Shown: in pieces, positions 6,655 to 14,328 of the stretch
How positions within the stretch are numbered: position 1 is the first letter of the stretch
Layout of the letters: every line of letters starts with the position of its first letter
Assembly: GCA_024635815.1 (NCBI GenBank)
Contig: JAGXIG010000073.1
Coordinates: forward strand, 1-14,883
DNA: 14,883 bases
Direction of reading: 5' to 3'
Source of the DNA: Salegentibacter sp.
Lineage (GTDB): Bacteria; Bacteroidota; Bacteroidia; Flavobacteriales; Flavobacteriaceae
Translations under genes and position numbers: made by a program
The notes under the pieces: generated by a model
Told to the model about the DNA's origin: nothing
Databases searched by the model: none
Seen by the model: the letters and a program-made list of their open reading frames with translations, nothing else

Positions 6655-7785
6655 ATGAAGCAGATAAATATTTTAAGCCTATTCCTTATTATAATTATTT
6701 CGGGTTGCTCGCAAATCAACAAAGCATCAGATTTTATTACCAATCCAACCGCAAAAGAACAATATAAACGTGATTTTAATGTTTCAGATGAATTGTTCCA
6801 AATTTGGGAAAATTTGGCTGAAACGGCATTTCAGGATAGTATAGAAATCAGCCTTCCCTACGCCGAAACCGGCAAATTTTATCCGAAAAGTTTTCCAGTC
6901 TATTCTTATGAAATTGAACTCCAGCCCGGGGAGGTTTTTAATTTAGTAGTGGAAACAGATTCTACCAAACAGCTGGTTTTTGTTGAGCTTTTTGAAAGAG
7001 CTGGCGATACAATACCGAAATTCGAAAAGGTGAAATCTATCGATTTTCAAAAGAAAAATTTAAGTTTTGAAGCCGAAAAAAAGGCAACTTACAAAGTTGT
7101 AATCCAACCAGAAATTGAAGCACATACGGCATTCAAGTTCAAAATGGAGAAAAACCCCGCTTATCTATTTCCGGTGAGTGCTGGGGTTAATGCAAATGTA
7201 CAAAGCTACTGGGGCGCAAATCGCGATGGTGGAGCCAGGAGCCACGAAGGCATAGATATTTTTGCAAAAAGGGGAACACCCGTGGTAGCCGCAACAAATG
7301 GCAGCATTGGTTATACCGGGAAAAAAGGTCTGGGAGGAAAACAGGTTTGGCTTCGTGACCGCAAACGCAACCAGTCGCTTTATTACGCGCATTTAGATAG
7401 CATTGCCGATGTTTCCGGAAATATAAAAAGGGGCGATACCATAGGTTTTGTAGGTAATACCGGTAACGCCAGAACCACACCGCCACACCTTCATTTTGGA
7501 ATTTACAAAGGCTACCACGGCGCGATAAATCCCTTGCATTTTGTATACCAACCCAGTTTACTTGAATCCGATCCTGAACAATTAGACAGCCATCCGCAGA
7601 AACTGATCGTTAAAAGCACGGCCAACCTTAGAAGTAAACCCACAACCTCAAATTCAAGGATTTTAAGCACATTAAAAGCTAATGATACCCTTCAATTTCT
7701 AGGAAAAACAAACGAATGGTTTCATATAAGAACCTCCGCAAATAAAGCTTCTTACATCCACCAAAGTTTGGTAAATGAAATATAA
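6655..7785 (+). CDS. Lipoprotein M23 (LytM-type) peptidoglycan endopeptidase with C-terminal SH3-like domain
   Basis: The 376-residue protein starts with a lipoprotein signal peptide ending at IISGCSQ (Cys18). No acidic residues follow the cysteine, so it probably stays facing the periplasm. Residues 30-165 form a beta-rich domain I do not recognise. The M23 domain spans about 170-300 with all zinc and catalytic positions of active LytM enzymes: His197 and Asp201 in HEGID, His246 in YYAHLD, and His278/His280 in PPHLHFGIY. Such enzymes cut cross-linking peptides in peptidoglycan. Residues 314-374 resemble a bacterial SH3 domain (KSTANLRSKPTTSNS, later WFHIRTS and ASYIHQSLV), which usually binds the cell wall. 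It follows radA by 102 bases and is convergent with the Tas-like gene. I infer cell-wall remodelling; activity is likely but the exact bond cut is not readable. Confidence 0.9.
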   Translation: MKQINILSLFLIIIISGCSQINKASDFITNPTAKEQYKRDFNVSDELFQIWENLAETAFQDSIEISLPYAETGKFYPKSFPVYSYEIELQPGEVFNLVVETDSTKQLVFVELFERAGDTIPKFEKVKSIDFQKKNLSFEAEKKATYKVVIQPEIEAHTAFKFKMEKNPAYLFPVSAGVNANVQSYWGANRDGGARSHEGIDIFAKRGTPVVAATNGSIGYTGKKGLGGKQVWLRDRKRNQSLYYAHLDSIADVSGNIKRGDTIGFVGNTGNARTTPPHLHFGIYKGYHGAINPLHFVYQPSLLESDPEQLDSHPQKLIVKSTANLRSKPTTSNSRILSTLKANDTLQFLGKTNEWFHIRTSANKASYIHQSLVNEI

Positions 7786-7790
7786 ACTTC

Positions 7791-7831
7791 ACGTCATCTT
7801 GAATTTATTTCAGGATCTAATCTTATTAGAT
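7791..7831. repeat. Half of a probable dispersed palindromic repeat at the convergent junction
   Basis: Two nested palindromes share bases here. ATCTTGAA (7796-7803) pairs with TTCAGGAT (7809-7816) over a 5-base loop, with one G-T pair. ATCTAAT (7815-7821) pairs with ATTAGAT (7825-7831) over CTT. The sequence resembles a repeat I remember from flavobacterial intergenic regions (GTCATCCTGAA...TTTCAGGATCT), normally a long palindrome centred on TAATCTTATTAGAT. Only the left arm and the centre are present; the mirrored right arm is missing, and the element runs straight into the stop codon of the Tas-like gene at 7831-7833. It could also weakly terminate both converging transcripts, but no T-run follows on either strand. 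Confidence 0.5.
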
Positions 7832-8868
7832 TAAGGTGCGGGATTGGGATAAGTTTCGTGAACTTTATTGATATCTTCTAAAACTTCTTCGGAAAGTTCT
7901 ACATCTATACTTCCAATATTTTCTACTAATTGTTTAATTGAGGTCGCGCCAATAATATTACTCGTTACAAAAGGGCGGGTGTTCACAAAAGCCAATGACA
8001 TTTGCGCGAAATTCAAATTGTGATTTTTAGCGATCTCGCTATAAGCACGTGTGGCTTTTACTGCCTGTTCTCCAGAATATCTTTTATACTGCGGAAATAA
8101 TCCCAACCTTGAATTTGGCTGAATCCCGTCCAAATGCTTTCCACTTAAAGTACCCATTCCAAGTGGTGAATAAGGAAATAAACCTACATTCTCGCGATGA
8201 AGCACTTCGGTTAGTCCAATTTCGTCTTTTCGGTTGAGTAAATTATAAGGATTTTGCACCGTGATCATTTTTGGTAGATTATGCTTCCTGCTTTCTTCCA
8301 AAAAACGCATAACCCCGTAAGGGGTTTCATTAGACAAACCAACCTGACGAATTTTTCCTTCTTTTACAAAGTCATCTAAAGTTTCCAGCACTTCTTTAAA
8401 ATTCTCTTCCCAGGCTTCATCTTTATCGTGCTCATACCCCCTTTGTCCGAAGAAATTTGTGTTTCGTTCCGGCCAGTGTAACTGATAAAGATCTATATAA
8501 TCTGTTTGTAATCTCTCAAGGCTTTTATGCAAAGCATCGGATACCGATTCTTTAGAAAATCCAAGGTTTTTACGAATATGTTCCATCGAATTTCCAGGAC
8601 CCACCACTTTTGAAGTGAGCACCACATCATCTCTTCTTCCCGATTTTTTAAACCAGGAACCAATGATTTTCTCGGTACTGCCTTGGGTTTCTGCTTTTCC
8701 CGGTATAGAATACATTTCAGCCGTATCCAAAAAATTCACTCCTTTTTCCAGCGCAAATTCTATTTGTTCGTGGCCTTCGGCTTCTGTATTTTGTTCACCC
8801 CAGGTCATCGTACCCAGGCAAATTTTACTAATTTTTATATCAGTATTCGGAAGCTTGGTATATTTCAT
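7831..8868 (-). CDS. tas: Tas-like NADP(H)-dependent aldo/keto reductase
   Basis: This 345-residue protein closely resembles E. coli Tas along its whole length, including SKICLGTMTWGEQNTEAE at 14-31, DTAEMYSIPGKAETQGSTE at 48-66, DYIDLYQLHWPERNTNFFG near 123-141, GLSNETPYGVMRFL, QNPYNLLNRK and the closing YPNPAP. The aldo/keto reductase tetrad is present: Asp48, Tyr53, Lys87 and His131. It should be a cytoplasmic (alpha/beta)8-barrel reductase of aldehydes or ketones with NADPH; the true substrate is unknown, also for E. coli Tas. The normal C-terminus argues that the gene is complete even though its stop codon touches a repeat. It is the last gene of the minus-strand run, 23 bases after the OmpA-family gene, and converges with the M23 gene. 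Confidence 0.92.
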   Translation of the reverse strand: MKYTKLPNTDIKISKICLGTMTWGEQNTEAEGHEQIEFALEKGVNFLDTAEMYSIPGKAETQGSTEKIIGSWFKKSGRRDDVVLTSKVVGPGNSMEHIRKNLGFSKESVSDALHKSLERLQTDYIDLYQLHWPERNTNFFGQRGYEHDKDEAWEENFKEVLETLDDFVKEGKIRQVGLSNETPYGVMRFLEESRKHNLPKMITVQNPYNLLNRKDEIGLTEVLHRENVGLFPYSPLGMGTLSGKHLDGIQPNSRLGLFPQYKRYSGEQAVKATRAYSEIAKNHNLNFAQMSLAFVNTRPFVTSNIIGATSIKQLVENIGSIDVELSEEVLEDINKVHETYPNPAP

Positions 8869-8891
8869 TAATTGTTTTTCAGAAATTATAT

Positions 8892-9839
8892 TTATTCTTC
8901 GCTAAGCAATTTAGTAACTTCATCTAATTTTGGTGTTAAAATCACTTCAATTCTTCGGTTTTTTGCTTTGCCTTCGGCAGTTTCATTAGTCGCTATTGGC
9001 GCGTATTCGCCACGGCCGGCTGCGGTTAAATTCTGTGGGTCTATTGTATTGTTTTCCTTTAAGATCTGTACAATAGAAGTCGCTCTCTTAGTAGAAAGGT
9101 CCCAGTTATCATTTAATGGACCGCTTCCGCCGTAAGGTACATCATCGGTATGGCCTTCAATTAAAACCGCAATATCTGGATTTTGAGCCAAAACCTGGCC
9201 TAATTGTTTCACGGCCTGTCTTCCTTCATTATTTACAGCCCAACTTCCAGAACTGAACAATAACTTATTTTCCATAGAAACATAGACTTTACCATCGCGT
9301 TGCTCTACGGTTAAACCTTTGCCTTCAAAATTGGTCAAGGCCTTTGAGATCGCATCTTTTAAAGCGTTCATTTTGGCATCTTTGGCCGCGATTAATTCTT
9401 CTAACTCGTTTACCCTTCTGGAACGGGCATCAAGATCTCTTTGTAGCTTACTTAATCTTGCCTGCTCTTCTACCAGCGCCTGTTCTTTTTCTTCCAATTC
9501 AGCAAGAAGCTGGCGATTTTGCCGGGAATTTTCTGAAATTGCAGCAGAACTGTTTTCCTCTAAAGCATCGTAAGAATTTTTAAGTGTAGCGTAGTTTTTT
9601 CGGGAGCTTTCAAGCTCATCTTTTAAACGATCTCTTTCAGCCGTGGCTTCAGCGTAATCTTTTTTTAATGTTGAATATTCTTCATCTAAATTTCGATATT
9701 TCTCGAGTTCAGATTGGGTATTTCGGTTTTCACGTTTTAAATCGGCATGCCTGCCTTCGAGTTCCTGATATTTTTTCGAGGATACGCAAGAAGTCAGCAT
9801 AAAAACCGCTGAAACAGCTAAAACAAGTATTTTCTTCAT
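8892..9839 (-). CDS. OmpA-family peptidoglycan-binding lipoprotein with long coiled coil
   Basis: The 315-residue protein has a lipoprotein signal peptide (MKKILVLAVSAVFMLTSC, Cys18), then from about 23 to 168 a charged heptad-rich region (KKYQELEGRHADLKREN and many similar stretches) that should form a long coiled coil, then an OmpA/MotB C-terminal domain at about 180-303. Marks of that domain are LLFSSGS at 193-199, EGHTDDVPYG at 228-237 with Asp232, NWDLSTKRA near 245-253, GRGEYAPIATN near 275-285 and NRRIEVIL at 294-301 with Arg296. Asp232 and Arg296 fit the pair that holds diaminopimelate in peptidoglycan. It is probably an outer-membrane lipoprotein tethering the membrane to the wall across the periplasm. 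It lies 18 bases after xth and 23 before the Tas-like gene. Confidence 0.93.
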   Translation of the reverse strand: MKKILVLAVSAVFMLTSCVSSKKYQELEGRHADLKRENRNTQSELEKYRNLDEEYSTLKKDYAEATAERDRLKDELESSRKNYATLKNSYDALEENSSAAISENSRQNRQLLAELEEKEQALVEEQARLSKLQRDLDARSRRVNELEELIAAKDAKMNALKDAISKALTNFEGKGLTVEQRDGKVYVSMENKLLFSSGSWAVNNEGRQAVKQLGQVLAQNPDIAVLIEGHTDDVPYGGSGPLNDNWDLSTKRATSIVQILKENNTIDPQNLTAAGRGEYAPIATNETAEGKAKNRRIEVILTPKLDEVTKLLSEE

Positions 9840-9857
9840 AATTATAAGTTATTCATA

Positions 9858-10628
9858 TTAAAAATCTGATTCCAATTCCACCAAAACAGGACAGTGATCG
9901 CTGTGTTTGGCTTCAGGTAATATAACGGCGCGTTTCAGTTTTTCTTGCAATGGCTCGGCCACCAAATTATAATCTATACGCCAGCCTTTGTTGTTTGCTC
10001 GGGCATTAGCCCGGTAACTCCACCATGAATAATTGTCACCCTCTTCATTAAAATGCCTAAAGGAATCTATAAATCCGCTTTTCATAAAATTATCTATCCA
10101 CTTTCGCTCTACGGGTAAGAAACCGGATACATTTTTAAGTCGAACAGGATCGTGAATATCTATAGCTTCGTGGCAAATATTATAATCTCCGCAAATTATC
10201 AAATTGGGAAAATCTTTTTTGACTTCGTCAACATATTGCTGAAAATCGTCCATGAACTGGAGTTTGTGCTCCAACCTGGCAATATTAGTCCCTGAAGGCA
10301 AATACAAACTTATGATCGAAAAATTTTCGAAATCAGCGCGAATTGTTCGGCCTTCAAAATCCATATAATCTATACCAGTACCGTATTCTATATGCAAAGG
10401 TTTATGCTTGCTTAAAATCGCCACCCCGCTGTACCCCTTCTTTTGTGCTGGATACCAATAATGATAAGGATAACCGGCCTCTTGAAAATCATCGAGTTTT
10501 AATTGCTCGGGATTTGCTTTTATCTCCTGGAGACAAACCACATCTGGATTTGCCTGTTGCACCCAATCTAAAAAGCCCTTTCTTACGGCAGCTCTAATTC
10601 CGTTTACGTTATAGGAAATGATCTTCAT
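9858..10628 (-). CDS. xth: Exodeoxyribonuclease III / AP endonuclease
   Basis: XthA cuts DNA 5' of abasic sites and degrades duplex DNA 3' to 5' in base excision repair. All active-site positions of the Mg-dependent EEP fold are visible (numbering from the ATG): Asn7 in MKIISYNVNGIRAA, Glu35 in CLQEIK, Tyr109 in SLYLPSGT, Asp148 and Asn150 in ICGDYNICHEAIDIHDP, Asp219 in WRIDYNL, and Asp244-His245 in KHSDHCPVL. At 256 residues it is slightly shorter than the E. coli enzyme. I chose the ATG at 10628 over the in-frame TTG at 10637, because family members begin MKIISYN and the predicted transcript would start at about the TTG itself. It has its own promoter overlapping the end of the DinB-like gene and leads into the OmpA-family and Tas-like genes. 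Confidence 0.95.
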   Translation of the reverse strand: MKIISYNVNGIRAAVRKGFLDWVQQANPDVVCLQEIKANPEQLKLDDFQEAGYPYHYWYPAQKKGYSGVAILSKHKPLHIEYGTGIDYMDFEGRTIRADFENFSIISLYLPSGTNIARLEHKLQFMDDFQQYVDEVKKDFPNLIICGDYNICHEAIDIHDPVRLKNVSGFLPVERKWIDNFMKSGFIDSFRHFNEEGDNYSWWSYRANARANNKGWRIDYNLVAEPLQEKLKRAVILPEAKHSDHCPVLVELESDF

Positions 10629-10644
10629 AAAAGTCAATTTTCCT

Positions 10645-10674
10645 CAAAAATAAGGCTAAAACTAAGATTTACAA
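10645..10674 (-). promoter_or_regulatory. Promoter of xth, overlapping the end of the DinB-like gene
   Basis: On the minus strand, TTG (10672-10674), a 19-base spacer and TATTTTTG (10645-10652) match the Bacteroidota consensus TTG-N19-TAnnTTTG exactly. The -33 TTG is the last sense codon (Leu) of the DinB-like gene, whose stop follows at 10669-10671. Transcription should start near 10638, giving a leader of about 10 bases before the ATG at 10628. Confidence 0.6.
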
Positions 10675-11220
10675 GTTAGATTTTTGAATTTGGAGCAGCT
10701 TTTTAGCCTGCTGAAAATGTCGCTCTTCGTGAGCGAGAATAATTTTAAAAGCTGCATCAAGTTTATACACGATTTTAGGATTTGCAGGTGAAGAAATTAC
10801 CGCACCTTGCCTCAGTAGATCTTCTGACTGTAAAATCTTCTTTTTTAATTTTTCCTGATGCTCAACAAACCTAGTTACAATATCTTTTGAAAGACTACTT
10901 TCCGAAGGTTTCCAGATGGAGAATGTTTTGGTTTTTTTAGTGGTATCGGGTTGAACCGATTTTAAAATTGTTTTACCGAAGAAATTCACCAGAAAACCAA
11001 ATTTTGCCGTGAATGGCTTTTTATGACCTTTATTCCTTAGTCTATCAATCATCGGGAAATACGACTGATTAATCAAAATAAGATGCTCTAAATTTTGGGC
11101 AATACTCCAGGTATTAGCACCTGGTTTCCAGTGAATTTCACGTTCACTGAGTTTGCCAAATGTCTTGTTGAACTTTAAAGTAAGTTCATCCAACCTGTGT
11201 ATATAATCTTGTGTATACAC
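10669..11220 (-). CDS. DinB-like (DinB_2 superfamily) four-helix-bundle protein
   Basis: The 183-residue cytoplasmic protein fits the DinB/YfiT-like metal-binding superfamily: a first helix with HRLDELTLKFN, then LSEREIHWKPGANTWSIAQNLEHL at about 24-47 (Trp31, Trp38 and His46 are typical), and the late helix ILAHEERHFQQAKKLL at 161-176 with His164 and His168. His46, His164 and His168 match the three-histidine metal site. Family members act in thiol transfer or stress-induced reactions, but the reaction here cannot be read. The start is GTG at 11220, because an in-frame TAA lies just 12 bases upstream and the next ATG is at codon 57, which would lose the first histidine. It begins 26 bases after the large T9SS-secreted protein gene, so it may share its transcript. 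The name does not imply a link to DNA polymerase IV. Confidence 0.8.
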   Translation of the reverse strand: MYTQDYIHRLDELTLKFNKTFGKLSEREIHWKPGANTWSIAQNLEHLILINQSYFPMIDRLRNKGHKKPFTAKFGFLVNFFGKTILKSVQPDTTKKTKTFSIWKPSESSLSKDIVTRFVEHQEKLKKKILQSEDLLRQGAVISSPANPKIVYKLDAAFKIILAHEERHFQQAKKLLQIQKSNL

Positions 11221-11246
11221 CTTATAAAATTATTAGTTAAAAATAA

Positions 11247-14213
11247 CTATTTTACAATAAACCGCTTTACTTTTCCTACTTCCCGGGTTCCCATTCTCAC
11301 CAAATAAACACCTCTTGCAGCATAAGACATATCCAATTCATAAACATAACCGGTGCCATTATTTTCCACCTGATTTTCCAACATTTTTTGCCCTAAAACA
11401 TTGTGAACCGTAATTCTCAAGGTTTCCTCATAATCGGTTTCCATGATAACTCTAAACTGTTTATTTTCTTCGGAAACCACTACCAGTTCAGCTTCGTTTA
11501 AAATGAAATCCTCGATGTCTAAAGTAGAATCGGTAATACTTACTGAATAATCGTGGGTGGTCCCATATTCCATTACTTCACAGGGGTTGTTTAGATCACC
11601 GTCAAAATTGGTATCTCCAGCCTTAATACGCAAAAGATGTTGCCCCAGCGGCGCATCTTTAGCAATACTGAAATCATAAGAATGCCAGGAGTTTTTGGTA
11701 GGGATAACTTCAGAAGTGATAACACGTTCCTCATCATCAAAAACAGCATCGTCGTTAAAATCTATCCACATTGAAAATTGTTCTCTATCTTCTTCTGCAA
11801 AATGAGATTGTACCGAAACCGTAAAGTTGCTTTGTGAACGGTCTAAAGTAGCGGCTAAACCTATAAAATCGGCATAACCATTTCCGCAGGGAATGCGTTC
11901 ATTAAGAATGTCTTCGAGTTCAAAAAAGAAAATTCCGTCACCAAAACTACAATCAGAACCTTCTGGAATACAATCCAGATTGGCTACAGATTTTATAGTG
12001 GTATCGTTACCGGATTCAAAATCGTTCTCCAACCTGGTGCCGGCGCTAATTATATAACTTCCTGAAGGCGAAATATCTGCATTTTCATTAAAGGTATAAA
12101 CTTCAAGTCCTCCAACATCCAAAGTGCCGTTAAAAACCTCCCTTACCGGAGTATTATTTCCTATTTGATAAAAAACAGGGATATCTTGCTGTGGCTCGCC
12201 CCCAAAGTTTTCTATGCTTACGGTGACTTCTTCTGAAGTTCCTAAATTTTCTCCCGTTTGAGGGGCATCAATAGAAGTTACCCCAACATCGTTAGGAGGT
12301 AAATTTCGCACTGAAGTAATCAGAGTATCATTTTCAACATTTTCATCAGCATCTAAATTTGTGCTGAAAATAAATTCATAGGTTTGTCCAACCTGAGAAA
12401 GGTTGGCGGTTTCAGAAAAAGTGAATTCAGCAGAACTTGTTCCTGCAATGGTTTCTTCAAAAGTTTCAGTCACATCAGGACCTCCATCTATGCTATAACT
12501 TACTTCAAAATTAGACTGTGCGTTTCTGCCGTAATTCCTGATTTTTATAGTAATTTCTTCACTTGTATTTAAACTGGCATCTTTCGGACTAATTAATGAA
12601 ACTACACCAAGATCGTTATCAAAATCTGGAGCGATTTTAAATACCCCTACATGGTTTTTTCTTTCCTGCCCAACAAAATACTCGCCATTATGCCAAAAGG
12701 TAAGTCCATCGGCTGCATCTACGCTTAGATGCGCATAATCGCCATACCTTGAATTAGGATTGGGGCTTTCTCCTTCAATAATACTTTGCTCTTCTAAAGT
12801 CATTATTCCAGGTTCATCGTTGCGGTATCTCCCGGTATAACGTAAAGACGGAAAAACAGGAGTTAGTGGGTTATCATTTAAGACCGTATAACCGAGGGCA
12901 ATATTACCTTCTTCATCCAGGCCAATGCTCCCGCTAAAACGATCGTTATTATCTGGTGCATAAGTTCCTTCCTGGTAAACACTCCAGGGACCGCCATCGT
13001 TTTGCTGTCGTAACTCATACCAACGTATGCCCGCATGTTCCGCTGCAGTTGGGTCTATATCTACCACAAAATTCATCACCACGGCATTATAATTTGGAAA
13101 TCGCCTGTAGGTGGTCATATACATCATTGTAGCCTGCAGGACGTCAATATCTGGTCTATCGATGCCCGGTTGTGAAAGATTTGCAAAGGAGCCTCCATCA
13201 AATGTGGCTATAAATGGTGAAACGCCATCGCCAGCACCCAATTCCTGCGACTCTGAGATCGTGGATGCTGAAGGATTATTCCAATCTACATTAATCAACC
13301 AAAGTTTTAAATGATCTTCATTAACACCTGCCCAGGAATCGTCCTGAAGGTAAATTATGGGCGAATTTCCTCGTGGCGGTAAGTCTTCTCCAATTCCTGA
13401 AAATCCGGCCGGACTGTAAAAGCCGTTTGTTTCTATCCCAGGTAAGGGGAACGACATAATTTGGACGGTTTCTCCAACAAGCATTTGGTCTCTCTCCAAG
13501 GCATAGACCACCTGACTGGTAGCCGCTGTTCTGGAATTTTTATTGGTCGTGATATAATAACCATCTCCCCAAACCGAAATCTTTGGATAATCGGGTAAAA
13601 CCCCGTTGGTCGTAAAACGATAGGTATACCACCCATCATTCATTGGGTCTGCTCCCTGAGATATGGCGATCAAGAAACTTTCTGGAGTATCGCTAAATTG
13701 AAGGATAACAAACCGGTCGGCGAATTCGTCGTAAAGAATAATGGGATCTCCAAGGGTTTCATCTGTGAATTCTCCACCTATACTTGCAAGAGAAGCGGGT
13801 TCCATAATCTGGTTCCCCGATTTATCGAAAATTGAAAAAGCCGAATTCCAACCATTTACATAATGATTTGGGCCGGCGGCTCCAGTAGGATCGGTAGGTG
13901 TAGCTTGGGTTGAAGCAGCCTCAAAAGTAAAATAAGGAGCTTTTGCCTGGATTTCCCCCATTTTTTGTTGAAGAGCCTCATCCTTGACTTTTGGTAAACC
14001 TTTTCCTGGAACAATTTTATTAATTCCGCGATTCCTGGGATTGTAGATCTTAAATTCTTTTGCCGGAGGAATTAGTTTTCTTTTAGCCATTGCAGAAGAA
14101 GGCACCGCCTTGGCAGAGTCTATATAAACCGGGCCGGAGGTCTCCCTCTCCTGTCCCAGGAATATGGAATGACAACCAAAAATTAAAACTAAAAGGAATA
14201 TAATTTTTTTCAT
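11247..14213 (-). CDS. Large T9SS-secreted multidomain surface protein (CARDB-like repeats, GEVED-like domain, type A sorting domain)
   Basis: This 988-residue protein has a signal peptide (KKIIFLLVLIFGCHSIFLG, cleavage near 21). Residues about 95-530 form a large region opening with DPTGAAGPNHYVNGWNSAF and carrying repeated aromatic, glycine and Asp motifs (GDPIILYDEFADRFVILQF, DYPKISVWGDGYYITTN, SRYGDYAHLSVD); it may be beta-propeller-like, but I cannot name it. Two similar CARDB/Ig-like repeats follow at about 533-636 and 641-746. A GEVED-like domain lies at about 750-893 (FSMWIDFNDDAVFDDEE, then NPCEVMEYGTTHDYSVSI). The end, 905-988, is a T9SS type A sorting domain (ITVHNVLGQKM, then ARGVYLVRMGTREVGKVKRFIV). 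It should cross the outer membrane by type IX secretion and be anchored or released. I see no catalytic motif; binding to a polymer or cell is a guess. It is first in the minus-strand run after the glyS terminator. Confidence 0.88.
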   Translation of the reverse strand: MKKIIFLLVLIFGCHSIFLGQERETSGPVYIDSAKAVPSSAMAKRKLIPPAKEFKIYNPRNRGINKIVPGKGLPKVKDEALQQKMGEIQAKAPYFTFEAASTQATPTDPTGAAGPNHYVNGWNSAFSIFDKSGNQIMEPASLASIGGEFTDETLGDPIILYDEFADRFVILQFSDTPESFLIAISQGADPMNDGWYTYRFTTNGVLPDYPKISVWGDGYYITTNKNSRTAATSQVVYALERDQMLVGETVQIMSFPLPGIETNGFYSPAGFSGIGEDLPPRGNSPIIYLQDDSWAGVNEDHLKLWLINVDWNNPSASTISESQELGAGDGVSPFIATFDGGSFANLSQPGIDRPDIDVLQATMMYMTTYRRFPNYNAVVMNFVVDIDPTAAEHAGIRWYELRQQNDGGPWSVYQEGTYAPDNNDRFSGSIGLDEEGNIALGYTVLNDNPLTPVFPSLRYTGRYRNDEPGIMTLEEQSIIEGESPNPNSRYGDYAHLSVDAADGLTFWHNGEYFVGQERKNHVGVFKIAPDFDNDLGVVSLISPKDASLNTSEEITIKIRNYGRNAQSNFEVSYSIDGGPDVTETFEETIAGTSSAEFTFSETANLSQVGQTYEFIFSTNLDADENVENDTLITSVRNLPPNDVGVTSIDAPQTGENLGTSEEVTVSIENFGGEPQQDIPVFYQIGNNTPVREVFNGTLDVGGLEVYTFNENADISPSGSYIISAGTRLENDFESGNDTTIKSVANLDCIPEGSDCSFGDGIFFFELEDILNERIPCGNGYADFIGLAATLDRSQSNFTVSVQSHFAEEDREQFSMWIDFNDDAVFDDEERVITSEVIPTKNSWHSYDFSIAKDAPLGQHLLRIKAGDTNFDGDLNNPCEVMEYGTTHDYSVSITDSTLDIEDFILNEAELVVVSEENKQFRVIMETDYEETLRITVHNVLGQKMLENQVENNGTGYVYELDMSYAARGVYLVRMGTREVGKVKRFIVK
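11976..12617 (-). repeat. Tandem pair of CARDB/Ig-like repeats inside the T9SS-secreted protein
   Basis: The two copies begin NDLGVVSLISP (residue 533) and NDVGVTSIDAP (residue 641) and keep the same order of landmarks: TSEEITIKIRNYG against TSEEVTVSIENFG, FSETANLS against FNENADIS, and ENDTLITSV against GNDTTIKSV. Each is about 105 residues. They look like an old internal duplication that lengthened the stalk between the N-terminal region and the sorting domain. Confidence 0.75.
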
Positions 14214-14239
14214 TTTACGCGACTTCTTCTTTTACTTTC

Positions 14240-14269
14240 TAAAAATAATGATTCTATGCTTATCAAAAA
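14240..14269 (-). promoter_or_regulatory. Weak candidate promoter of the T9SS-secreted protein gene
   Basis: On the minus strand TTTTTG (14264-14269) and TATTTTTA (14240-14247) are 16 bases apart. The second differs from TAnnTTTG by one base, and the spacer is a few bases short. It lies 26 bases before the ATG, in the 115-base gap after the glyS terminator, where some promoter is needed. The first box overlaps the terminator's T-run. Confidence 0.25.
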
Positions 14270-14305
14270 CAAAAGGAGCGATTAAGTTAATTAACCGCTC
14301 CTTTT
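14264..14305 (-). terminator. Intrinsic terminator of glyS
   Basis: AAAAGGAGCG (14271-14280) and CGCTCCTTTT (14296-14305) form a perfect 10-base stem. TTAA/TTAA pairs inside it can extend the stem. On the minus strand the stem is followed by a T-rich tail (TTTTGTTTTTG). It starts 23 bases after the glyS stop and should separate glyS from the T9SS-secreted protein gene. Confidence 0.85.
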
Positions 14306-14328
14306 AAATATGAAATAAAAATTACTTT

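Noticed and set aside
7815..7831. ATCTAAT-CTT-ATTAGAT as a standard bidirectional terminator
   Set aside because: The stem is short and AT-rich and neither strand has a T-run after it. A repeat remnant fits better, with weak termination only possible.
9319..9583. Two plus-strand open frames opposite the OmpA-family gene
   Set aside because: They are antisense to the coiled-coil region, rich in Ser, Leu and Phe, and have no domain. The minus-strand gene has full family motifs, so these are shadows.
10629..10637. TTG at 10637 as the start of xth, adding three residues
   Set aside because: The family begins MKIISYN at the ATG at 10628, and the predicted transcript starts about where the TTG lies.
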